A stretch of DNA of 64,000 bases from Cladocopium goreaui (lineage: Eukaryota > Sar > Dinophyceae > Suessiales > Symbiodiniaceae): the NCBI GenBank assembly GCA_947184155.2, contig CAMXCT020001540.1:1-64000 (forward strand), read 5' to 3'. The notes beneath the pieces are model-generated. The model had not been told where the DNA came from. It saw only the letters and a list, made by a program, of their open reading frames with translations, and made no database searches. Below are positions 1-10,450 of this stretch, piece by piece. The translations under genes were made by a program, and so were the position numbers. Position 1 is the first letter of the stretch, and every line of letters begins with the position of its first letter.

Positions 1-2034
1 GAATATCTATGGGATATATATGGAATATCTATGGGATATATATGGAATATCTATGGGATATATATGGAATATCTATGGGATAAATATGGAATATCTATGG
101 GATATATATATATATGGAATATCTATGGGATATCTGTGGAAAATCAATGGGATATCTATGGAATATCTATGGGATATATATGGAATATCTATGTGATATC
201 TGTGGAAAATCAATGGGATATCTATGGAATATCTATGGGATATATATGGAATATCTATGTGATATCTGTGGAAAATCAATGGGATATCTATGGAATATCT
301 ATGGGATATATATGGAATATCTATGTGATATCTATGGAATATCTATGGGATATATATGGAATATCTATGTGATATCTGTGGAAAATCAATGGGGAATATT
401 TATGGGATATCTATGGAATATCTATGGGATATATATGGAATATCTATGGGATATATATGGAATATCTATGGGATATATATGGAATATCTATGGGATATAT
501 ATGGAATATCTATGGGATATATATGGAATATCTATGGGATATATATGGAATATCTATAGGATATATATGGAATATCTATGGGATATATATGGAATATCTA
601 TGGGATATATATGGAATATCTATGGGATATATATGGAATATCTATGGGATATATATATATGGAAGATCTATGGGATATATATGGAATATCTATGGGATAT
701 ATATGGAATATCTATGGGATATATATGGAATATCTATGGGATATCTGTGGAAAATCAATGGGATATCTATGGAATATCTATGGGATATATATGGAATATC
801 TATGTGATATCTGTGGAAAATCAATGGGATATCTATGGAATATCTATGGGATATATATGGAATATCTATGTGATATCTGTGGAAAATCAATGGGATATCT
901 ATGGAATATCTATGGGATATATATGGAATATCTATGTGATATCTATGGAATATCTATGGGATATATATGGAATATCTATGTGATATCTGTGGAAAATCAA
1001 TGGGATATCTATGGAATATCTATGGGATATATATGGAATATCTATGTGATATCTGTGGAAAATCAATGGGATATCTATGGAATATCTATGGGATATATAT
1101 GGAATATCTATGTGATATCTGTGGAAAATCAATGGGATATCTATGGAATATCTATGGGATATATATGGAATATCTATGGGATATATATGGAATATCTATG
1201 GGATATATATGGAATATCTATGGGATATATATATATGGAATATCTATGGGATATATATGGAATATCTATGGGATATATATGGAATATCTATGGGATATAT
1301 ATGGAAAATCAATGGGATATCTATGGAATATCTATGGGATATATATGGAATATCTATGGGATATATATGGAATATCTATGGGATATATATGGGATATATA
1401 TGGAATATCTATGGAATATCTATGGGATATATATGGGATATATATGGAATATCTATGGAATATCTATGGGATATATATGGGATATATGTGGAATATCTAT
1501 GGAATATCTATGGGATATATATGGGATATCTATGGAATATCTATGGAATATCTATGGGATATATATGGGATATATATGGAATATCTATGGAATATCTATG
1601 GGATATATATGGGATATATATGGAATATCTATGGAATATCTATGGGATATATATGGGATATATATGGAATATCTATGGAATATCTATGGGATATATATGG
1701 GATATATATGGAATATCTATGGAATATCTATGGGATATATATGGGATATATGTGGAATATCTATGGAATATCTATGGGATATATATGGGATATCTATGGA
1801 ATATCTATGGAATATCTATGGGATATATATGGGATATATCTATGGAATATCTATGGGATATCTATGGAATATATGGAATATCTATGGGATATCTATGGGA
1901 TATATATGGGATATCTATGGAATATCTATGGGATATCTATGGGATATATATGGAATATCTATGGGATATCTATTGAATATCTGTGGAATATCTATGGGAT
2001 ATATATATATATAGGGTATATATATATATATGGA
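1..2034. repeat. 11-bp satellite array with higher-order repeats
   Basis: The whole stretch is built from two alternating 11-mers, GGAATATCTAT and GGGATATATAT, with variants such as GTGATATCTGT and GGAAAATCAAT. Variant monomers recur every 66 bp (for example at 193, 259 and 325, and at 980, 1046 and 1112), giving a 6-monomer higher-order unit. From about 1380 to 1850 a 44-bp (4-monomer) unit takes over. Because 33 bp is 11 codons without a stop, all frames stay open for hundreds of codons, so the long open frames here are artefacts. The array runs to the window edge and its true length is unknown. Confidence 0.97.
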
Positions 2035-2127
2035 ATTGTTTGAGTTCTGTGAACAAACTCCCGGATTCGAGTTGTTGTTGCCCATTTCTCTGGAACCTGG
2101 CCTGACTGGCCCATTAGAATCACGTAC

Positions 2128-2203
2128 AGTTTTCGGCGTGTTGAAATGTCGCCCCCTTAACGATGCGGAACGTACATGGCCATCCTTGGAAGGACTTCAT
2201 TCG
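2128..2203 (-). CDS. candidate exon, unknown protein
   Basis: On the minus strand an AG acceptor (CACCCAG) is followed by a frame reading RMKSFQGWPCTFRIVKGATF and ends at a GTACGTG donor-like site. It is GC-richer than its surroundings and has the same orientation as the next island. The boundaries are inferred and the family is unknown. Confidence 0.3.
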
Positions 2204-2354
2204 CTGGGTGAGTATCATGTTTCCATATTTTTTCCCATGAAAATGGCAAAAAAAATGAGCTCTAGACCCATCCAGTTTCGCCCAGAAACTACATGTTTTC
2301 GATGTTTTAAAGCACTCACAGCTATGGCCATGTCATGGCCATCCTCAGCTTCAC

Positions 2355-2445
2355 CTCGATGCGCTGTGGCACGATGTCGGTGTGGGCTGGGGCGAAGGAA
2401 CCGTCGTCAGAGTAGCAGATGTGGTAAATGCCACCCATCTTGAAC
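2355..2445 (-). CDS. candidate exon, unknown protein (GGIYHICYSDDG)
   Basis: The minus strand reads FKMGGIYHICYSDDGSFAPA followed by HTDIVPQRIE, between an AG acceptor (CGATCGAG) and a GTGAAG donor. The G-x-Y-x-x-C-Y-x-x-D-G pattern resembles beta-sandwich repeats in large alveolate surface proteins, but this is only an impression. The opposite strand is also open, so the strand choice rests on the splice signals and on its neighbours. Confidence 0.5.
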
Positions 2446-3073
2446 CTCGATCGACGACACTTGGACCCGACCCAACAGAAACGATGAAAAGTTTCCTATG
2501 AAATGGATAAACTGAGAGGAATTCTAGTTCTTGATATCTTCACCTATAATTAATATATATTAATCTTCACCTATAATGAGCGTATGATGTATGGCTAGTC
2601 ATGTTCCCCAAAGTTTCATGCGATGGCAACGAGGTGAGATTGTCACTAATCTATGAATCCACTATGCAGAAATGTCTGGAAACTCAGCTACCAGAATCTA
2701 CCAAATGGGAGGGTCATGTCGGACTTACCACGTATACTGGAGGTGAACCAACTAGCCATTCATAAAAATCATCAGCACAATTGGAGATAAATCCGTGTTT
2801 TAATTGAAGTAATGTGGTTAAAACAATAATAAACCAGCCCCCAAATCACCATTTTTATAGGTGCTATAAACCATTCCCAAATGGGTGGTTTATGGATGTT
2901 TATGGCATTGTTTTAACCACATTAAACAAGAACTGTAATAACCATCAACCACTTGACCATTTGAAAACGCCGAGCCTAATGATCCCATGAAACAGATCAA
3001 CCGTGGGATCCATCGTCCCAGTTCTAGGCTCCCCAAACGTCAATGGAATGAAGGTCTGCTGATCGACTTTCGC
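2446..3073. other. non-coding stretch with one MITE
   Basis: AT-rich sequence with no protein-like island on either strand. Its only recognisable content is the inverted-repeat element at 2810-2924. It may be intron or spacer. Confidence 0.4.
2810..2924. mobile_element. MITE family 2, copy 1
   Basis: An inverted repeat of about 115 bp. The left end ATGTGGTTAAAACAAT is matched perfectly by its reverse complement at the right end, and both ends are flanked by TA. The interior is partly palindromic (ATTCCCAAATGGG). It has no coding capacity. The TA flanks suggest a Tc1/mariner-type transposase acted in trans. A second copy lies at 5900-6000. Confidence 0.75.
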
Positions 3074-3142
3074 CTGCAAACTTCCTGCCGTGATTCCTGG
3101 GCTCCGCCGAAATCAGTTTCGCGATTTCATTTTGAAATGTAG
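3074..3142 (-). CDS. candidate exon, unknown protein
   Basis: A GC-rich island reading NEIAKLISAEPRNHGRKFAG on the minus strand after an AG acceptor (CCAG at 3146-3143). The best end is a GC-type donor (CAG followed by GCGAAA). GC donors are known in dinoflagellates. No family was recognised. Confidence 0.35.
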
Positions 3143-3368
3143 CTGGCGATATTCTCTATGCAACCGGCAGTGGGGATATTCCATACATCATCTATACAAG
3201 AAGTAACCTATTATACAAACAATTCCTATGTATCTTGAGCCCCTGAATCTAGCTGGAGAAAAAAAATGATACAACCCCTGGGTTGTCTCGTGTGAATCTT
3301 ACGCACCTAGGAATTCCCCGGACACCCAAGTACGTGTCATCCTTGGGACCCAGAGTAGATACTGAGGA

Positions 3369-3985
3369 TGTGGATGTTGTTGGTGTTGGTGTTGGTGTTG
3401 GTGTTGGTGTGTTGGTGTTGTTGTTGTTGTTGTCGTTGTTGTTGCTGCTGTTGTTGTTGTTGTTGTCGTTGTTGTTGCTGCTGTTGTTGTTGTCCTTGTT
3501 GTCCTTGTAGTTCTTGTTGTCCTTGTTGTACTTGTTGTACGTGTTGTGCTTGTTGTACTGGTTGCACTGGATGTGCTTGTTTGTACTTGTTTGTACTTGT
3601 TGTACTTGTTGTACTTGTTGTAATTGTTGTCCTTGTTGTACTTGTTGTACTTGCTGTGCTTGTTGTACTTGTTGTACCTGCTTGTTATACCTGCTGTACC
3701 TGCTGTACTTGTTGTACTCGCTGTACTTGTTGTACTTATTGTACTTCTTGTACTCGTTGTACTTGTTGTACTTGTGTGTACTTGTCTTACTTGTTTGTAC
3801 TTGTTGTACTTGTTGTACTTGTTGTCCTTGTTGTACTCGTTGTACTTGCTGTAGTTGTTGTACTTGTTGTTCTTGTTGTACTTGTTTGTACTTGCTGTAC
3901 CTGTTGTACTTGTTGTACTTATTGTACTTGTTGTACTACTTGTTGTACTTGCTGTACTTGTTGTCCTTGTTGTACTTGTGACCCA
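3369..3985. repeat. compound minisatellite (GTTGGT, TTG, CTTGTTGTA)
   Basis: Begins with (GTTGGT)n at 3376-3420, passes through (TTG)n, and becomes a 9-bp minisatellite, CTTGTTGTA and variants, to about 3980. Unit lengths that are multiples of three keep every frame open (Leu-Leu-Tyr or Cys-Thr repeats on plus, poly-Gln on minus). I do not regard these as genes. Confidence 0.95.
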
Positions 3986-4618
3986 GTAAGCAGAAAAAAA
4001 TCACAAAAAAATGTCATAGTTCGCTGTCGGCGACAAGGTTGTGTTTTTAAGGGATGATTCCCTCAATTCCAATCATCATCTCTAGCAACGCCATTATGAT
4101 TCAGCCAGAAATCATGTCTATCTGTTGGAAGATATGATCCTTCCGAAAAACGTCACCAACAAGGTGGGGGGGCTAAAAATGAAGATGCCTTGAGCTAAGA
4201 AAATTCATTCATAGCAGCCCCCATTTATGGTTCATAGTTAGAGATTATTTATGGCATTGTGAGTTTTATGGATTGCTTTCTGAGGAGTTTGATAGAACAT
4301 GAAAACTGGAAACAATTCGGACGTACTTCGTCCAGGCTTATCCCCCCTCACATATGAAAAGCGATGTGTTTTATCCATCCCCAAATCTCAGCTTAGGGTA
4401 AAGAAATGCTTTTTATGGGAAAATCACATAGCATTCTTCATGACGGACATAAAGTTCCATAGGGAAATGGTCACTCTTTGATATTCAAAACTTCTTGAAT
4501 AGGTGAAATACAACTCTATGGTTTTTTTTTTGCCATTCTTTGTGGCTAAAATCCAAGTCTTCTATGGATAAGATACCATATAAAAACATATAAAAACCAT
4601 ATTTCTGTTGCTCAACAC
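3986..4618. other. non-coding stretch, nothing recognised
   Basis: Ordinary AT-rich sequence. Short open frames occur on both strands but none has protein-like composition or splice signals that I trust. Confidence 0.4.
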
Positions 4619-4686
4619 GCTCCCGAAACTCCCATATTTCTCCAGGGCCCGCACCCTGCGTGATGGTGGAGGCACCGACGCCGGAC
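4619..4686 (-). CDS. candidate exon, unknown protein
   Basis: The minus strand reads SGVGASTITQGAGPGEIWEF and then RE, after an AG acceptor (CATCTAAG) and up to a GTGTTG donor-like site. The frame stays open beyond the proposed donor (RVEQQKY), so the 3' limit is uncertain. It is clearly GC-richer than its surroundings. Confidence 0.45.
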
Positions 4687-4734
4687 CTTAGATGCATGAG
4701 ACTTTTAGCGATGGGAACCGTTTTTGTAGAAAAT

Positions 4735-4965
4735 TCTAGTTTGGTATATTCTATATTCTATATTCTATATATATTCTATATATGTATATGTCTATTATTT
4801 ATATTATATATTTATTTATATATAATTATGAAGATTATTGTTATGACTACTATTATTATTGTTACTATTGTTATTATTGTTCTTACTATTATTATTATCA
4901 ATTATGATGCGTGCTGGAATAAATACCAAATTACAATATATCTATATATATATATTACCATACCG
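4735..4965. repeat. AT-rich simple repeats (TATTCTATA, TTATTATTG)
   Basis: Imperfect TATTCTATA units are followed by TTATTATTG/TTACTATTG units and a short TATA run. Low-complexity sequence with no gene. Confidence 0.85.
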
Positions 4966-5899
4966 ATGGGAACCAAACTACATACCAATAATATACATGA
5001 CAATTCTAGTTTGGTATTTCATTGGCATATTAGTAGTCCTGGAATAGATAGAATATTTTTAAAAAAACTTCTAAAATGAGATGTGTTTTTTGAAACTTAG
5101 AGATTCTATCTACTTCAGGGATGATTATAATTTTACTCATATGTTTCCAAATCGATATAATGGGACCTAGCGGCCAAGAGGGACAATTTAGTAGCCAAAT
5201 ATGGGGATATATTTATAGAATTTTATAGATGTGATGGGATGCATAGGCCAACACGATGAGATGTCTCTGAAACTTCAGTATGCCCTTGAAATTGCCATCT
5301 GGACAAAAGAATATGATGAGCAACCTTGGGATTTTGGGGTACTTCATTTTCAGACGAAGCTATTTAGCCAACGAATAGTTAGAATTCACCCACTGAACTT
5401 CCGTTCGCAAAGACGGCAGTTTGGAAAATGAACCACATTTAAGTTCAGGATCTACAGGTTTACTTCAGTATAACAAAACAATGACTTTCCTGCTGTCCCC
5501 AAATAGAATTATGGTTTTTTGTGTGTCCCATCCCTGTGCCATTGGGTAATCAGTGCCATGGTGGGAAATCATCACGTTGTGCCCCCCGTCTCGGCACGTC
5601 GCAAGCTTCGGAAAATTTACCGTAACTCGAATGCTGTGGAAAATACCCCATCGAGGGGAAATAGTCCAAAAGCGCACCTAAATATGTGTGTATGTGTATA
5701 ACATTAATATATATATATATATGTATAAATACCTCATTTGGCATTCTCCAAAGTAGCAATGACTCCGGCAATTGCTAACTTTTAGTACAAAGTAATCTTC
5801 CAAACCCCCAATTCAAGGCAGGACAACTCGTCACCATCCCTAGCTCCAAAACCGCCCAAAATTCTCTCCAGGCGTCCCAGAAAGAAAGTCGATGTCATG
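4966..5899. other. mostly non-coding; weak exon-like island near 5.6 kb
   Basis: Most of this stretch shows nothing. A minus-strand island at about 5575-5645 reads PKLATCRDGGHNVM in one frame after a possible AG acceptor, but I could not settle its boundaries and leave it unassigned. A short TATA run lies at 5707-5722. Confidence 0.3.
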
Positions 5900-6000
5900 T
5901 AATGTGGGTAAAACAATCATAATCTCCCAGTCATCACCATTTTTATAGGTAGTACAAACGATTCCCAAATGGGTGGTTTATTATTGCTTTACCCACATAT
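5900..6000. mobile_element. MITE family 2, copy 2
   Basis: Ends ATGTGGGTAAAACAAT and ATTGCTTTACCCACAT form a near-perfect terminal inverted repeat. The interior shares CACCATTTTTATAGGT and the palindromic ATTCCCAAATGGGTGG with the copy at 2810-2924. Confidence 0.75.
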
Positions 6001-6008
6001 AAATTCAT

Positions 6009-6112
6009 TACCTTCTGGTAATTTAACATAGCTATTGAAAATGGCCATTTATAGTGAGTTTTTCCATTAAAAATGGTGATTTTCCATAGTTATGTTAGTT
6101 TACCAGAGGGTA
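6009..6112. mobile_element. MITE family 1 (TACCCTCTGG ends), copy 1
   Basis: About 104 bp with inverted ends TACCTTCTGGTAA and TTACCAGAGGGTA and an A/T-rich palindromic centre (ATGGCCATTTATAG, ATGGTGATTTTCCAT). If the outer TA is a target duplication, the terminal repeat proper is CCCTCTGGTAA, which fits Stowaway-like Tc1/mariner MITEs. It starts only about 100 bp from MITE family 2 copy 2. Confidence 0.85.
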
Positions 6113-6136
6113 ATGTCTATCTGTTGGAGAGAAGAC

Positions 6137-6235
6137 CCCCGGGGTGAGGCGCCCCAGCCAGGGCTGATTCACAATGGCGGAGTGTGCACCATAGGCGAAG
6201 TTCCCATAGCGACACTGTCCCGCGTTGGCGCCAGC
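6137..6235 (-). CDS. candidate exon, unknown protein
   Basis: A GC-rich island. The minus strand reads AGANAGQCRYGNFAYGAHSA and then IVNQPWLGRLTPG, between an AG acceptor (GGATTAG) and a GTCTTC donor-like site. The Gly/Ala/Tyr-rich composition suggests an extracellular or structural segment, but this is a guess. Confidence 0.5.
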
Positions 6236-6696
6236 CTAATCCAAGAGCGAATTGGGTGTAGGGCGCAGGGCAGGAAAACCGCCGAAATATGTTTGATAGG
6301 AATTTATATGGTTTTATATTGTTTGATGTGTTTTTTATATGGCTTTATATGCTGCTATGATAGTCCGGTAGTATAATCCCTCATGGAAAAGAATGGGAAA
6401 AATCTGCCATAATCATGTTCCCGGTCCAAGCACATGGACTATGATAACCACCAGAATGGAAAGGATAGATGTAATCCCTCAAAAAGGTCTGTTCGTCTGC
6501 TTGGATGACCAAGGCATCAAACTAACTCCCAGTTCTCAGGGGAAATGGATGTACTCCTTATTTGAGAACATCGCTTTGATCATTTCAGTTGGGAAAGTAC
6601 AAATTCCTGGAATTCAGTCGATCTTGCTTTCTGCGACTGCTCATAACATATGAATGTCCTGTTGCTATGGTGCAGCCCTTCCCATGATCTTGGTAG

Positions 6697-6795
6697 TTAC
6701 CCGGTAAACTAACAGTTTGCTATTGAAAACATCCCATTTATAGTTGACTTACCTATTCAAAATGGTGATGTTCTATGGTTTTTTTGGAGGGTACT
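6697..6795. mobile_element. degenerate MITE family 1 copy
   Basis: Left end TACCCGGTAAACTAAC, internal GGTGATGTTCTATGG and right end GGAGGGTA resemble family 1 with several substitutions and a damaged right end. Confidence 0.5.
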
Positions 6796-7303
6796 TGGTT
6801 GAAATCTATAGACTTTGAACTTCTGATCATCCCAACGTCCTCTCTACTTTTCCTTACGCCCAGCATGCCCAAGATTGCAGATCGATGGGTCAAAACCCTA
6901 TCGTTTTACGTGAATGTTGGGGGATGACATCTATAAACAACAGAAATAAACAACAACCATGAGGTGATGTCCTCCAGTTGTAAGTTGATGTATACATGTT
7001 ATTCATTAGACTATATTATAGATATATCCTACCATACACCCAACAAAGTTAACCTAGTGAAATTACCAACTTGGGCCTATCATGTTTATCATATCGATCC
7101 GAGTCTTCTTGGCGCTTCAATTTTTCCAAGTTCCCTTCGTTCTAATTGAAAAAACCGATTGTTTTTTTCACCATTTCTGATGAGATTGGCTCATTGACCT
7201 TGATTTCTTCACCATCAGAAATCATGAAAAAATCCCAATGGTTTCCCAGGTTTCACGGTGAAATCGCCATGTTCCCCCTGTTTTTCATGCTTCAAATCCA
7301 TCC

Positions 7304-7405
7304 CTCGGGTGCCCGTGCGCGATCCACGGAGTCAAAGACGACTCGAAGCTTGGCGCCCGGGGCGTTAAAGCTGTCCGGGTCGATGATGATCTGAACGATG
7401 CAGAT
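7304..7405 (-). CDS. candidate exon, unknown protein
   Basis: One of the more convincing islands. The minus strand reads QIIIDPDSFNAPGAKLRVVF and then DSVDRARAPEG, with two possible AG acceptors (starting the exon at 7405 or 7390). GC content is far above the flanks and the protein has a normal soluble composition. The end is uncertain because no clean GT follows. A family 1 MITE sits just upstream on the same strand at 7426-7530, within the presumed intron. Confidence 0.55.
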
Positions 7406-7425
7406 CTGGACTTTTTATTGTGATT

Positions 7426-7530
7426 TACCCTCTGGTAAATTAACATAGACCCTGAAAATCACCAATTTTTAATGGAAAGTAGTCTTCCAACCCCTATCTG
7501 CCAGGGTCTATGTTAATTTACCAGAGGGTA
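7426..7530. mobile_element. MITE family 1, copy with perfect 29-nt ends
   Basis: Left end TACCCTCTGGTAAATTAACA continuing TAGACCCTG is repeated exactly in inverted orientation at the right end, so this copy has 29-nt perfect terminal repeats around a short unrelated core. This suggests a relatively young copy. Confidence 0.9.
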
Positions 7531-8007
7531 TGACGTGTTTTTTTAAGGGAGGGGACTGTTGTGGCCGCCTCTTTTTTAACTATTGTTGTCAAGTTTTTAA
7601 TTAACCATGAACTATTTCACTGGGAAACCTACACAAAAAAGTCATGAATAACTCTTGAACCATTGTTTAGCCAAATGTCTTGCAATTTTATTTGGTAAGT
7701 TCCAGGCAGTCTTGACAAATGTCATGGGACACATATGAAATTATTTCGTGAGAAACATTATTTGCAGCCTTTACCAAGTTTTGAAAAGGATCTGAAACTT
7801 TAGCAGCAATGGCCCTCAGGTTCATTTCATCAAAGTATCTTTGGTTCAGTTAGTGGTCTGCCTAAAAGGTCTTGCATGTGTATATATACTTTTTCTTTCT
7901 AAGTTGTCATCCTTGAAAATCACAAATTTTCTTGCAGCAGCAGTTCAAAATCTCAAGCTTTCAGCTTTCCAGGCATGTCAAAATCATTCAAAATCTGTAG
8001 ATTTTTG

Positions 8008-8177
8008 GTATGCAGTTTATATGCAGTTTATATGTAGTTTATATGCAGTTTATATGCAGTTTTCAAAACTGCATATAAACTACATGTAGTTTGGTCAAAA
8101 CTGCATATAAACTACATGTAGTTTTGAAACTGCATATAAACTGCATATAAACTGCATATAAACTGCATATAAACTTC
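8008..8177. repeat. inverted array of 12-bp monomers
   Basis: Monomers ATGCAGTTTAT run rightward from about 8008 to 8060, then turn into the reverse-complement monomer ACTGCATATAAA to about 8177, with ACTACATGTAGT palindromes inside. The two arms can pair into a long hairpin. Confidence 0.85.
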
Positions 8178-8424
8178 ATATAAAATTTATATGAAAATTC
8201 AAGGGCTGACATGTGGTTTTTAAGGATTTTGATTATACATTTGGACTTGATTCCACTGATTCCCAAACCTTTGGACACCAATATGGACATATAAAATTCA
8301 TAGTGTGATGCAATCAAAACTGGCAATGCCAGCAACTTGTTTCCTTTCCCAAAACTTTGAAACAATTGCAAGTGCAAAGGCCCAGTGCACTTGTTTACAA
8401 AAATGATTTGAAGAATCATAAAAG

Positions 8425-8830
8425 GTTATTTCTGTTCACAAGTAAGTAAGCATCTCTAAAGATCCAAGATCATCATATGTAAATCTCAAGTAAAGAGGTT
8501 TCAAGGAACCATAAAAGATTCTTTTGGCTCACAAGGAAACATCTGTACAGGCCCAGGATCATCCCCTACACATGTAAATCTCAAGTAAAGATGCTCTAAT
8601 ATACCACAAAAATCCAAGAACATCACATGTAAATCTCAAGTAAGGATGTTTTAGGCAGGACAATACAAGTTTCTGTTTGTGTTCACAAGTAAACATCTGT
8701 ACAGGTCCAAGAACATCACATGTAAATCTCAAGTCAAGAGGTTTTAAACAAAACAATAAACTTCTTTGTATTCACAAGTAAGCATTTGTACAGATCCAAG
8801 AGCATCACATGTAAATCTCAAGTAAGAATC
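8425..8830. repeat. tandem repeat sharing ATGTAAATCTCAAGT
   Basis: Five copies of ATGTAAATCTCAAGT occur at about 8476, 8574, 8627, 8719 and 8810, each with shared flanking pieces (TCCAAGAACATCAC, CACAAGTAAACATCTGTACA). It is a diverged minisatellite with units of about 50-100 bp. Confidence 0.8.
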
Positions 8831-9207
8831 TTTGGAGGAAACTGTCAGTGAACATATAGAGATTGAAGTGCTAGCTACTATTGGAAAAATGTATATGGAA
8901 AATCCAAAACTGTTTCAAGTATCCCCAGGTTTTTGCCTGCAACAAAGAAGCATGTTTCAAATGTTATGGATGCTTGGTCCCAAAATGGTAAAAAGACAAT
9001 GATATGATCTTTACATGAACCTGCGCCTGGCATAAAGTGCTCAGGCTTTGTTTGGAGGGTCACTTGATGGATCCTTAATTGAAGAAACTTCTATGTGCCA
9101 ATCTTTACTTGTGGATTCAAACAATATGGTATATATTTGATGGATCCTTACTTGAGGAAACTTCCATGTGCTAATGCTTACTTGTGGATTCAAACGACAT
9201 GGCCTAT

Positions 9208-9480
9208 ATTTGATGGATGACCAGAGAATATAGAAAATTAGCCAACCACATGCCATAGCTTCAGGAGTCCAGACACAGAGAGAGCGACGCTAAAAGCCAA
9301 TAAAGGCAGATGACTAGGGAATATAGAAAATTAGCCAACCATATGTTAGAAAGTAGTAGTTAAATAGATCTGATGATCTTAGATTAACTTGCTTCAGGAG
9401 TCCAGACACAGAGAGAGCGGCGCTAAAAGCCAATAAAGGCAGATGACCAGAGAATATAGAAAATTAGCCAACCACATGTT
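9208..9480. repeat. diverged direct repeats of about 130 bp
   Basis: The blocks GAGAATATAGAAAATTAGCC and CTTCAGGAGTCCAGACACAG recur two to three times in the same order, ending in ATAGATCTGATGATC. They look like a local tandem duplication. Confidence 0.75.
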
Positions 9481-9533
9481 AGTACTTAAATGTTAAATAG
9501 ATCTGATGATCGTAGATTAGCTTGGATTAATCT

Positions 9534-9741
9534 GGATTAATCTGGATTAATCTGGGACCAAAAAAAACAAAAAAACAAAAAAAACAAAAAAAAACAAAAA
9601 AAACAATGTTTTGGAGACTAGTCTAAAGATAGCCCTGATCCAAGTAGTCCTGAAAACATTGTTTTTTTTGTTTTTTTTGTTTTTTTTGGTTTTTTTGGTT
9701 TTTTTTGGTTTTTTTGGTCCCAGATTAATCCAGATTAATCC
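9534..9741. repeat. 208-bp foldback with A/T-rich arms
   Basis: The left arm GGATTAATCTGGATTAATCT followed by GGGACC and a long A-rich run (A7-9 separated by C) is mirrored by a T-rich run and the reverse complement ending at 9741. The stem is about 80 nt around a loop of about 45 nt. Confidence 0.9.
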
Positions 9742-9764
9742 TTGGGGCTTGAACAGATATCAAC

Positions 9765-9858
9765 ACACAAGTTATCGGAAGGGAATGTTGTGACACCCAA
9801 ATCTCACAAGAACACAAGTTATCGGAAGGGAATGTTGTGACACCCAAATCTCACAAGA
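9765..9858. repeat. two perfect 47-bp tandem copies
   Basis: The unit beginning ACACAAGTTATCGGAAGGGA is repeated head to tail with no visible change. Its CCCAAATCTCACA segment is inverted nearby at about 9881 (TGTGAGATTTGGG). Confidence 0.95.
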
Positions 9859-9924
9859 AGTATTCTTTATACATATTAAGTGTGAGATTTGGGCGGCCAC
9901 AACAGTCCTTTCTGTTTTTTAATG

Positions 9925-10450
9925 GGTTTGACCATTTTTTTTCTGGGTTTGATGATGTTCCTCATGGGTTTGATGATCTTGTTATGGGTTTGACTATGTC
10001 TTTATGGGGATGTATGATGTCTTTATGGGTTTGATTGTGTTTTTTTAATGGGATCTATGATGTTCTTTATGGGGTTTGATGATGTTTTCATGAGGATTTA
10101 TGATGTTTTTATGGGTTTGACGATGTTTTTTGGGGGTCCGGTGATGTTTTTATGAGGATTTATGATGCTTTTATGGGTTTGACGATGTTTTTTTTGGTTT
10201 GATGTTGTGTTTATTGGGATTTATGATGTCTTTAATGGGTTTGATGATGTTTTACAATGATTTATGATGTTTTTTGGGATGTGTAATGTTTTTTTCATGG
10301 GTTTGATGATGCTTTTATGGTGATTTATGTTGTTTTTACAATGGGTTTGATGATCGTTTGATGGGATTTATGATGTTTTTATGGATTTGAAGTTCTTTTT
10401 GTGGAGATTTATGATGTTTTTTATGGGATAGAATGAATGTGGTGTTTTAA
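9925..10450. repeat. imperfect minisatellite (ATGGGTTTGATGATGTTTT)
   Basis: Roughly 20-bp units with the theme ATGGGTTTGATGATGTTTT or GGGATTTATGATGTTTTT recur about 25 times with heavy divergence. Confidence 0.85.

Noticed and set aside
31-2043. Long open frames of up to 478 codons on both strands (Gly-Ile-Tyr-Met-Glu-Tyr-Leu-Trp repeats)
   Set aside because: They are trivial translations of the 11-bp satellite, open in several frames at once.
2030-2443. 137-codon plus-strand frame after the satellite
   Set aside because: It crosses candidate minus-strand exons with splice signals, and its own composition is mixed.
3283-4057. Frames encoding poly-Gln, Leu-Leu-Tyr or Cys-Thr repeats
   Set aside because: Products of the GTT/CTTGTTGTA minisatellite, with no unique coding sequence attached.
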